Shown here: positions 28,103-36,806 of the stretch, piece by piece
Position numbering within the stretch: position 1 is the first letter of the stretch
Layout of the letters: each line of letters starts with the position of its first letter
NCBI GenBank assembly: GCA_963920765.1
Contig: OY987245.1
Coordinates: forward strand, 4,418,727-4,482,726
Source of the DNA: Ulota crispa
Taxonomy: Eukaryota > Streptophyta > Bryopsida > Orthotrichales > Orthotrichaceae
Reading direction: 5' to 3'
Length of the DNA stretch: 64,000 nucleotides
Translations under genes and position numbers: made by a program
The notes under the pieces: model-generated
Database searches by the model: none
What the model was told of the DNA's origin: nothing
What the model saw: the letters and a program-made list of their open reading frames with translations, nothing else

Positions 28103-28324
28103 CCCCTAAACGGCCCAAAAGCCTTTTGCGGCTATATATACGGTCGTATGTACATATGTATTTGAGCTACTTTGAGGGTTTTCCATAAACAATTATGCAC
28201 CCATCATCATACAATCCCTCAATATATAGTTGTAACACTTAATTTCAAGTTGATTCAAACTTCTGAATATTGGTTGCAACTGTATTTGGTACCGTAGGTC
28301 CAGAGCCCAAGGGCCCTTCAGGGG
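28103..28324. mobile_element. TTAA-flanked mini-element, 222 bp
   Basis: The left end is CCCCTAAACGGCCCAAAAG and the right end GGGCCCTTCAGGGG. TTAA lies at 28099-28102 and 28325-28328. The right-hand TTAA is also the left-hand TTAA of the next element. No coding capacity. Confidence 0.72.
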
Positions 28325-28328
28325 TTAA

Positions 28329-29047
28329 CCCCTAAAAGACCAAATGTCCCCTGGGGGACAAATGGATTTTGGGCATGTACCTCCAGCTAATCTACTTTTT
28401 GTGGTTTTTTGAAATTTTTATTGAAGGTGTGGAATTCAAATATCTATGAAAGCATCTAATTTTTTCTTCATTATGACATTTATTGAAGAAGTTAAAAATG
28501 AATTTCTAGAAAACAAGCAAGATTGGGCAGCCCAAAGACTTCTTTAAAAATTGCAATTAAAAGAAATGAAAAATATGAAATAGGTTTTTTAGACTTATAT
28601 ATACATAGGGAGCTTTGAATCATTCAATTCTGATAGATGAGATGAAAGTTATGAGAAATTTTTGTTTGCAGGTAGGTGTGGTTTCTCTCAAAACCACACT
28701 TGCCCGCAAATGAAAATTTCTCATAACTTTCATGTCATCAATCAAAATTGAATGATTCAAAGCTCCCTATGTATATATAAGTCTAAAGAACCTATTTCAT
28801 ATTTTAAATTTTTTTAAATGTAATTTTTAAAGAAGTCTTTGGGTTGCCTGATCTTGCCCATTTTCTAGATTATTTTTGACTTCTTCAATAAACGTCAAAA
28901 TGAAGAAAAAATTAGATGTCCATGTAAATCTTTGAATTCTCCATCATCCATAAAATTTTCAAAAAATCATGCAAAGCAGTTTAGCCATAGGTACATGCCT
29001 GAAATCCCATTTGTCCCCAAAAGGGGGCTTGGTCCTTTAAGGGTGGG
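28329..29047. mobile_element. TTAA-flanked foldback element, about 720 bp
   Basis: The whole element is an inverted repeat with arms of about 350 bp meeting near 28680-28690. Examples are GGGAGCTTTGAATCATTCAA on the left and its complement on the right, and the paired motifs around TTATTGAAGAAGT. Ends are CCCCTAAAAGACCAA and TTGGTCCTTTAAGGGTGGG. TTAA flanks both sides. The arms resemble the right half of subfamily T1, so it looks like two half-elements joined head to head. Confidence 0.72.
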
Positions 29048-29051
29048 TTAA

Positions 29052-29680
29052 CCCCTAGACGCTCAAGGGGGTAAGGGCAAAACATAAATGCATTAAAAAA
29101 AATACTTTTGTAACTTCAATGAAGTTTGTTTCAAAAGAGAAAATAAGAATCATGATGTTTAGCAATTATCCGTACGGTCAAGTATTCAAAAAAAAATTTG
29201 TACTCTTATTTAATGAATTTAGAAGCATTTACCATTTAATATTCACCAAAATTACAAATTTTACTCATAGATTTCAAATTTTGGTTTGATTGGTTAAAAA
29301 TAGACATTGTATCCTAAACTTCAAAAATGCTATTTTTTGAAGGGAGGGAACATTATTAGTTTCCCAAAATAGTAAATCCTACAACACTAGCAAGTATTGA
29401 ACTGTTTGTTTATGAAAAATTCTCCTTGGAGGAATTTAACTTGGTTGACATGATTCAAGTTAAGTTGGAAAGTAGACTTGATTTTCTATTAAAAAAAAAA
29501 AAAATCTTTTTTGTCTCGGGCAGCCCAAAAAAAACGGGCAGCCCAAAAAAATGGGCAGCCCAAAAAAAACGGGCAGCCCAAAAAAAACGGGCAGCCCAAA
29601 AAAAACGGGCAGCCCAAAAAAACGGGCAGCCCAAAAAAAACGGGCAGCTTCCAGAAAATGGTCGATTGGGAGCTTAGGGG
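29052..29680. mobile_element. TTAA-flanked element, subfamily T2, 629 bp
   Basis: TTAA lies at 29048-29051 (shared with the preceding element) and 29681-29684. Ends are CCCCTAGACGCTC and GAGCTTAGGGG. It is collinear with 20669-21163 but carries a tandem array at 29518-29650. Non-coding. Confidence 0.72.
29518..29650. repeat. 17-18 bp tandem array inside a T2 element
   Basis: Seven full units of GGGCAGCCC followed by seven or eight A and usually C, plus a partial unit. Each unit contains the small palindrome GGGC-A-GCCC. The array is absent from the related element at 20669-21163. The open frame across it, rich in Lys and Pro, is a by-product. Confidence 0.88.
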
Positions 29681-29684
29681 TTAA

Positions 29685-29912
29685 GTTAGTTTGGAGTTGA
29701 AATTTTGATTTTCACCCTCCGGCTCAGGTCAATCCGTTGTGCTGCTCCAACTTCCTTCGACTCAAATCCCCGTCCCTCCCTCCACTAAACTTTATTGTTA
29801 CCTCGCCCGCCCTTGTTTTGTTTCCCCTCAGCATGCATCTCCTGCTGCGCTACATGGCCTGCTTTGTCCGTTCTGTGATGTGTTGAATCATATCTGCGTG
29901 TGTGCTACGCAG
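29685..29912. other. sequence 5' of the RPS15 pseudogene
   Basis: A moderate-GC patch just upstream of the first recognisable pseudogene exon. It ends in a preserved acceptor-like CGCAG at 29912. It is probably the duplicated 5' leader and first intron of the RPS15 paralogue. The original start codon cannot be chosen among several ATGs. Confidence 0.45.
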
Positions 29913-30423
29913 GCTGACGCTGCGTTAGCTGAAGATCAACAGCCGAAGAAGTGGACGTTAGTTCAAGAAGTTCATCTTCTGAGGAGTCAATGAGCTAGTG
30001 GAGCTTTTCCATGCTCGCGCATTCCCGCAGGTTTGTTTTGTTTTCTAGCAAACCCTAACCAAACCACTAATCAGAAAATGGTGCACAAGTGATCGTTTGC
30101 GGGAGCTCAGTTTTGGTGGAGGATAGAACATAATTGGCTACTTGTGCTGGGACGTGAAATCTGGAGTTCGTTTTAGGGCTCAGAATTGCGTGGAGGAGGG
30201 GCTTGTAAAAGCCGCTTTTATATCACGAGTTGAGTCCGTCTTTAGGAGCCACTGCAGGTCCATATTCTGGAGCCTTGAATTCTTTGCAAACAGAGCTCAA
30301 AACACAATATTTGTTCATTTGGGAAAAAGCGGACTTTGGAGATACTGAGTTTTGCATTTGTGAGAATATTGTGGTGACTTCAAGTGAATTTTTTGATAAT
30401 TTATTTAAGATATTTCATCATTA

Positions 30424-30730
30424 AGGGGTTCAAAAATAAAATCTGGCATACGAGTTTCTTACCTCACAGGATCCCTGCTTACTAGTGAATTGTTTTTGTT
30501 CGCTTAGCACGTCCAAAGTCTGACACACCCTTGAGTTTGCGTTTAGGATTTTGTGCACTTTGGGATGTGAGCATGTGAGACGCCCAAGAGGATGAGCCTT
30601 TTTGAAGTTCACTCCTAACGTGAATTGCGTTAGGAGTGAATACTAGAGGTGACTCACCTTGTGCACTAGTGAATTCATCTAGGTGAATTGCGACATGAGT
30701 CACCTGAAAAAGTTCATGCTTGAAGCCCCC
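30424..30730. mobile_element. TA-flanked MITE, family C, copy 1
   Basis: It starts AGGGGTTCAAAAAT and ends TTGAAGCCCCC, between TA dinucleotides. Internal landmarks are shared with 35298-35621 and 44416-47934: AAATCTGG near the left end, a CTCACAAGATC-like stretch, ACTAGTGAATT repeats and GTGAATTGCGAYRTGAGTCAC near the right. It sits in the first retained intron of the RPS15 pseudogene. Non-coding. Confidence 0.75.
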
Positions 30731-30732
30731 TA

Positions 30733-31331
30733 CTAATATAAGATCTTGAAGAAATCATCATAAAATTTCACTCTAAATTAACTCAAGACTCCTGAAAATG
30801 AAAAATTCAGAATTCCCAAAATTAGGGTTTTTTTTCCCAAATTAACAAATATTGCGTTTCAAGGCCTTCATAGTGAAAGACGAGCCTACAGTTTTTTTGG
30901 AACGTATCTTAAAAGATAAAGATATGATATCATTCTAACTTCAGAAACTGGGCTTCGAAGTCCAATTCATGGGCCGCCTGGGAGCATTGATTGTAAAATT
31001 TGCATTATTTTGTAGAATTGGAACAGGAATCTTAATGGCTCTACTGGATGGATGTTCCTTGTTTACTGAAATTTGTCAAGTGCTTGTCCTCCCCTTGAGT
31101 AATGGCTTCGACTTTTTGACAAATTGACCCCAATTGGCCCCTACTATATTCTTACTATACTAAGTGTATACTCTTATCATATTGAGTGTATACTCTTGTT
31201 ATACTGAGTCCATGGGACCGTCGTTGAGGCCATCTTGGCTGAAATTTTGCATGGCATTATGAAAGAGAGTTTTAACTTGTAGTGCAAAGCGGCTCTCCAC
31301 GGGAGTGTGCTACTGTACATATTTAATTTAA
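30733..31331. other. retained pseudogene intron sequence
   Basis: Located between two MITE insertions inside the RPS15 pseudogene's long intron. Short direct repeats of a TATACTNAGTGTATACTCTT type occur near 31150-31205. No coding or RNA feature. Confidence 0.4.
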
Positions 31332-31710
31332 GAAAATGTTTTATGGATACCCTGAAGTTTGCCATATTTGTATAGGTTCGCCTGAAGTTTGCCAGTATAA
31401 ATACCCCTGAAGTTTGCCATATTTGTAGAGATACTCTTGGTTTTTCAGAAATTGCACAAATATCCTTGGACCATAATTTTCAGGCATTTGTTCTATGTGT
31501 GTGCATGGCACTTTTTTCTTTGTTGTATGCACGCTGCTTCTTTTTTGTTCTATTGCTCTCCTTACTTCAACATTGATCACAAAGGAAGGTAGCAAGCACA
31601 ACAAAACAAATGCCTAAAAATTATGGTCCAAGGATATTTGTGCAATTTCTGAAAAACTAGGGGTATCTATACAAGTATCACAAACTTCAATGGTATCCAC
31701 CAAAATTTTC
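31332..31710. mobile_element. foldback MITE, family E, copy 1
   Basis: The ends are inverted (GAAAATGTTTTATGGATACC and its complement-like GGTATCCACCAAAATTTTC). Inner arms CAGAAATTGCACAAATATCC at left and its complement at right also pair. A GAAGTTTGCC motif is repeated three times near the left end. A relative lies in chorismate mutase intron 3 at 51118-51400. The target duplication is not resolved. Confidence 0.65.
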
Positions 31711-33048
31711 CTATATTTAAACCCATGTTAGACCATACTTAGTTGAAGATGTCCTCTCAGGAGGGGAGAGAGAGAGAGGTGTATCTTGATTTTAGATGTC
31801 AGCGTTTCAAAGTTCTGGCTCTGTCATCTATCTAGTACCACTGTCTCGTTGTAGCAGCTTCCTCAAAGTTAGATTTCATAGGATGTCGGAGCACTAATTT
31901 ACTGACTAAGTAGGGAGAAAGCCTCATAGTCTTGCAATTATACACTTAATAAGTGCAATTGTATACTGACTTTTCCATGCATCTTCTTCACAGCGTGAGT
32001 TCAATATCTGGCATCTTCTTTTGGCAATTCAAGTCAACGCGGGTTAAAGCGCAAGTCTCTGGCATTGATCAAGTGGTATGACCATCGGACCTTGTACATT
32101 GAATATTGCATTTCAGCTTGTCTCCACAATTAGGCTGCCTAACCACTTGGAGGCACATGCAACTCTCTTGCAACTCTTTAGATATTTGGATTTTGCATGG
32201 TTTACAACTTGGACGCCGCTAGTTTGTTTTTCCTCAGCTTCATCGCTGTTGTCAAGTCCTTTAAATTTTGTTTGTTGTAGTAGTTTTTTATGAAAACTAT
32301 TGTAGCAGCATTAAATAGTTATAAATAGTTATATAGGGTAAAATGTCAAGAAATTAGTGTGAGGCAACCTAAATGCAATATTCAGTGTAGTGACAAGATA
32401 TCAAGATGGATACTATGCAATTAAATCTGCATATGGGTTTGCTTTTATCTGTACATTACATGGTCTTTCTCCGTTCTGAATGTTTGTTTTTGGGGTATAG
32501 TTTGAGGGAGGTTTTCAGTGACATTGTCTAAGGGGCAATTCAGAATATGCCCCACGTCCAATCTCTACAAGTTCCATTGCATTTCTTGGGCTATCAGGGA
32601 CAAAAAGGAGAAAGTCATGGATATTAATTAAATGTAAAAATATTGGTGGAACTTAGGCTGAATGTTGAGTCTAGCAAAATGGTTGACTCCAAATCTTGAA
32701 TGAAGTCCCACCTTCTTTTATGCCAAGACTTCCAAAAAGTGCTAAGCAATTGGGATGTGGAACCGCGACATAGTGTGAAGAGCTGAGTCCCAACTTTTGG
32801 CTCTACACCTATCAGATTCTTAGGTTTCAATAGGACTTGGGATGTGGAACATAATGTGAATCGCCCTTGATTCTACAGTTTGGTGGTTTGCAGCTTGAAT
32901 TGATTAGACACTATCTAGCTAAGTTTGTGGTGTTGTACAAGCCCGTGAAGCATGGTAGGCCAAGTATCAAAGCTACCCACTCTTCACGGGTAAAGTAGAT
33001 ATTAGAAGAAGTTGAGTGATGCTTGTTTGTACACCATTTCTATCCATA

Positions 33049-33362
33049 AGGTAGGAACACCCATAAGCATTAGTGTCCCCATAATTGTCACCTCTAAAAT
33101 CTTGAAAATTTTGTAAAAGTAAATAGATGTAATTACAAAGATGTACAACATGTTAACATGAAATCTTAGTGTTGGTTATGGGTACAATGGCAGTTTGCTC
33201 TTTAAAAATTCACAACTTATTCTCACAATATCCAAATAATACATTTAAAAGTGCAAATTCATTATTTTTCTGTTGCTAACATGACCCTATAATTTGCTAG
33301 ATGTTTATTAATAATCATCATGTTCAAAACCCTTAGTTTGACGTTTATGGGTGCTCCTACCT
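33049..33362. mobile_element. TA-flanked MITE, family B, copy 2 (314 bp)
   Basis: Ends are AGGTAGGAACACCCATAAGC and GTTTATGGGTGCTCCTACCT, with TA at 33047-33048 and 33363-33364. Its left edge falls where homology between the RPS15 pseudogene and the active gene ends (CCATTTCT shared just before), so it inserted into the duplicated 3' flank. Confidence 0.82.
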
Positions 33363-33846
33363 TACTTACCTTATTGGAACAAACTTCTTCAGTGTAGCTT
33401 CACCAATGCAAAGCCCTCCTCCCCTGAGCTTAGGGTCCACAGCCAACAGATTTGAAGTGAGAGAAGGCATTGCGACACTCTAACAAACACCTAATTTGTT
33501 TCGTCCTTTCCGAGACGTCCTGGCGAACGCTTTTGCCATCAACACTGAGCTCGCAATCTTTGGGTCAGCGTGGCCCCGGTCAAATTCGGCGACCACGATG
33601 ACGATAGTTGAATTTCCAAATACAAGTAAGGTAGGGGTTCTGGAAGCGTGGAGATTGTAAAATGGTGCACCTCTTCAAATATAATTTGTTTTTACATGTT
33701 GTTTTTTATAGCCCTTCAATAATGTACTTATAATGTACGATATTAGAGGAGGTGCATCATTCTAGAGCCCTATGTCATTTCAATTTCAAAATTTTATAAT
33801 TGATTCCACAAAGTTCTGAAAACATGAAATAACTTGGGCTAAGCTA

Positions 33847-34062
33847 GCAGGTTCTAAAACCAATCAGGACCTAAACCAATTAATTTTAGGAACCTGTGAC
33901 ATTTTAGAAAAAATATCTATCACTCTCATTGATGAGTTAGGTAGGCTTAGCATATTGCTAAGCCTACCCAACTCATCAATGAGAGTGATAGATATTTCTT
34001 CTAAAATGTCACGGGTTCCTAGAATTGATTGGTTTTAGAGCCTGACTGGTTTTTGAACCTGC
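33847..34062. mobile_element. foldback MITE, family H, 216 bp, nested
   Basis: Near-perfect hairpin with arms of about 100 bp. The left end is GCAGGTTCTAAAACC and the right end GGTTTTTGAACCTGC. The central TTGATGAGTTAGGTAGGCTTA motif is mirrored. TA flanks both sides (33845-33846, 34063-34064). The central motif is shared with the small element at 50029-50166. Confidence 0.75.
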
Positions 34063-34069
34063 TACCTTA

Positions 34070-34384
34070 AGGTAGGAACACCCATAAGCGTTAGTGTCCC
34101 CATAACCGTCACCTCTAAAATCTTCAAAAATTTGTAGAAGTAAATAGATGTCATTACAAGGATGTACAACATGTGAACATGAAACCTTAGTGTTGGTTAT
34201 CGGTACAATGGCAGTTTGCTCTTTAAAAATTCACAACTTATTCTCACTGTATCGAAGTAATACATTTGACAGTGCAAACTTATTATTTTTCTATTGCTAA
34301 GAAGATCCTATAATTTGCTAGATGTTTATTAATAGTCATCATGTTCAAAACCCTTAAACTAATGCTTATGGGGTGTTCCTACCT
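34070..34384. mobile_element. TA-flanked MITE, family B, copy 3 (315 bp), nested
   Basis: Ends are AGGTAGGAACACCCATAAGC and GCTTATGGGGTGTTCCTACCT, with TA at 34068-34069 and 34385-34386. It is very close to copy 2. It lies five bases from the right edge of the family H insertion, within the family I element. Confidence 0.82.
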
Positions 34385-34517
34385 TAGATGCCAATTCCTC
34401 TTGCCTAGTAGCTTTCAAAGAAAATTCACTAAGAAATATTTCAAGAAGTTTCACCTCCCCAAAACTTAGTTTCAACACTTAGATGGTGGATTCATGAGCC
34501 TCCTACTTGCTACCTTA

Positions 34518-35211
34518 TTGGTTCACTTGCACTTTGAATTTACTACATGCACACTGCAACTTTTGTAACTTGCACGATCAATTCCATGGTTGCTCTCATC
34601 ACACATTCATCTCACGGGGAGATTTAGTGGCGTTAGCCCTAGGGGCTAAAGTTTGTTTGGGGGCTAACCCTCAAAGGATAAGCCCCGGCTAATGCACTTT
34701 AGCTTGGGCAAGGTGAACATTTTTGGAGACTAAACTCAGTGTACAATGTTCATCCAAGATTTTCCGAGTGATATGTAAGAGGGGGCTAAAGTAGGGGCTG
34801 ACCTTTGAAGGATTAGCCCTGACTAACACTTCCAAAACTTCTTGATCTTTGTTATGAACCTCTCACTGTCACTTCCACAGAGTGAGCGCGAAAAGCAGAT
34901 GTGTTTCGTCGTTTCAGCATGCATGCGAGGGGCAGCTGCAGCTCCCTTCATTGAATTGGTTGCACGTCTAACTTATCTGAGCTCTAAGCTTAGTGCAGGT
35001 GCTGTCTTGTTTTCTTAGAGGTTGTAGCTTAGCTGACTAATTCGGCGTTCATACGAAGAGACGCAAATTCGTCACAGACAATAGTGGAGATTCGTCGACA
35101 CATTGTTGGTCAAGCCAGAGTAGTTCAAGTGTTCGTCGGTCGTTTGTTGTTGTTGTTGTTGTTGCTGCTCACCTTCCACAAAGACTGACTGCTCTGTGTT
35201 TGAAGCAGTGT
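34518..35211. other. intergenic DNA with a GGGGCTAA-rich repeat patch
   Basis: 34620-34830 holds repeated GGGGCTAA/TTAGCCCC motifs, with imperfect direct copies of GGGGGCTAACC-AAAGGAT-AGCCC. It resembles a small inverted-repeat element whose ends cannot be fixed. A (TTG)n tract lies at about 35142-35165. No gene. Confidence 0.4.
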
Positions 35212-35213
35212 TA

Positions 35214-35814
35214 AGGTAGCAACACTCATAACCATCACCTCCAAAATCTTGGAAAATCTGTGAAAGTGAATAGATGTAATTATAAGGATATATAATAGGG
35301 GGCTTCAAATATGAAATCTGGTACTTGAACTTCTCACTTCACAAGATCTCCGACACCAATGAATTGTTTTCATTCCCTTGCACGCGCAAAGTTTGAGACA
35401 CCCATAAGTTTGCATAAATTTCTGCAAAAGAAGTTGCAGGATTTGAGGAAGCAGGTGCATGAGCCCCAAGAAGCCACGAAAGTGAGTTTCTGAAATTCAC
35501 TCCTCATCTGGATCACATTAGGAGTGAAGTCGAGAGGTGAGTCACCTTGCGGTTCACTAGTGAATGCACAGAGGTGAATTGCGATGTGAGTCACTTGAAA
35601 AAATTTAAGTTTGAAGCCCCCTAATGTGTGAACAGGAAACCTTGGTGTTGCTATTAGATGCAATTGCAGTCGGCTCTTTAAAAATTCACAACTAATTCTC
35701 ACTGTATCCAAATAATACATTGAAAAGTGCAAACTCATCATTTTTCTACTAGATGTTTATTAATAATCATCATGTTCAAAACCCTTCATTCGACAGTTAT
35801 GGGTGCTGCTACCT
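35214..35814. mobile_element. TA-flanked MITE, family B, copy 4, split by a family C element
   Basis: Ends are AGGTAGCAACACTCATAAC and GTTATGGGTGCTGCTACCT, with TA outside both. Interior family B sequence stops at 35297 and resumes at 35622 after a complete family C insertion. Confidence 0.8.
35298..35621. mobile_element. TA-flanked MITE, family C, copy 2 (324 bp), nested in family B
   Basis: It starts GGGGGCTTCAAATATG and ends GTTTGAAGCCCCC, flanked by TA at 35296-35297 and 35622-35623. The interior resembles copy 1 at 30424-30730. The host sequence is an otherwise standard family B element, so family C was active after this B insertion. Confidence 0.82.
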
Positions 35815-35816
35815 TA

Positions 35817-36494
35817 ATTGGAGAAATGGAGGAGAATTGATTGAAGTGCTTTTGAATTTACACGAAGAAGATTGCATTGAAGCCCTAAAGAAATCGTAGT
35901 CAGTTAATAATTGGAAGGAAGCAAAAAGGATCACTTGACGTGTCAAGTCAGGCGACAAACTGCATGCGGAAGATAGCCTGGGAAGAGCTGGTTGGTGTGA
36001 AGCCTGTGTTTGGTTTCAGTTTGCTGTGGCTTCGTGAAGTGGGCAGAGGACAAGGGGAAAATAGCACGCACGCCAGGACCGATTGAGAGAGAAAGAGTGA
36101 CAAGGAACTTGGTTTTATATTGAGTATTCAATATAATTCGGGTAAGCTTACAAGCATATGAGTTTCATTTTACATGCTTTTAGAGCAATTAGGGTTGTCA
36201 CTGCATTTCTTGACTTGTGTGATTGGGCCTTCAAAATCTGTCATAATATCATGTCAGCATTATGCTTGGACAAGTGTTTCATGTCGCTTGGAAAAGTGCC
36301 GTATGTCAAAGTTGTGGATATTTAGCTCATTTGTCCACCAAGGTTAGCATCATTAGTGAGAGTTGAGGGAAATCAGATGAAGTTATAGAGAATGTACTGC
36401 ACAATGGATTGGAAGGTTTTATCTTAATTTATAATCACACAAAAAAATGGAAAAAAATCAAATTTTTAGCAGTTATTGCAATTTGAAATTAAGC
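35817..36494. other. intergenic DNA
   Basis: No gene or bounded repeat is recognised between the nested B/C element and the next family I MITE. Confidence 0.4.
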
Positions 36495-36496
36495 TA

Positions 36497-36806
36497 AGGT
36501 AGGAGGTTCAAATTTGGAGCACCTCCTCAAATGTACTCTTTTTGTACATCTTGTTTTTCATAACCCTTCAACAATGCATAGCTCACGGACATTTGAGGAG
36601 GTGCTCCATTTTAGAGTCCTATGGCCTTTCCACTTCAAATATTCATAACTAATTCCACAAAATTTCAAAAAATATGAAACAACTTGGGTTAGATATAGAT
36701 TCTTCTTGTCTTTCAAGGAAAGTTTACTGAAAATCATTTCAAGAAGTTTCACCTACCCAAAATTCAATTTCAACCCTTAGATGCTCCATTTATGAGCCTC
36801 TTACCT
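36497..36806. mobile_element. TA-flanked MITE, family I, intact copy (310 bp)
   Basis: The left end AGGTAGGAGGTTC follows TA; the right end GAGCCTCTTACCT precedes TA at 36807-36808. Inner arms GGAGCACCTCCTCAAATGT and its complement form a hairpin near the left end. It provides the uninterrupted reference for the nested copy at 33629-34515. Confidence 0.8.

Larger units (their letters stand above)
29913..32998 (+). pseudogene. decayed intron-containing RPS15 paralogue
   Basis: Recognisable pieces occur in gene order. 29913-30030 covers the N-terminal exon (ADAALAEDQQPKK, then out of frame ELVELFHARA) ending in CAG|GT. About 32030-32075 matches the exon at 104-161 (CGCGGGTTAAAGCGCAAG, GGCATTGATCAAG). 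32894-32998 matches the last exon ([20 protein letters not shown]) with a 9-bp deletion before the stop. Intron sequence near 32385-32485 also matches 200-380 of the active gene (AATCTGC, GTCTTTCTCCGTTCTGAAT). The [10 protein letters not shown] exon is missing and frames are broken. Retained introns show a DNA-level duplication, not retroposition. MITEs have inserted into its first intron. It is not expected to make protein. Confidence 0.85.
33629..34515. mobile_element. TA-flanked MITE, family I, interrupted by two other MITEs
   Basis: The left end AGGTAGGGGTTC follows TA at 33627-33628; the right end is GAGCCTCCTACTTGCTACCT before TA. Removing 33847-34064 and 34070-34386 leaves a sequence collinear with 36497-36806: GCACCTC, ATGAAA(T/C)AACTTGGG, TTCAAGAAGTTTCACCT and CAACRCTTAGATG in order. 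The nest is therefore three elements deep. Confidence 0.75.

Noticed and set aside
29426-29677. Lys/Pro-rich open frame with SPKK-like repeats
   Set aside because: It arises from the GGGCAGCCC plus poly-A tandem array within a TTAA element.
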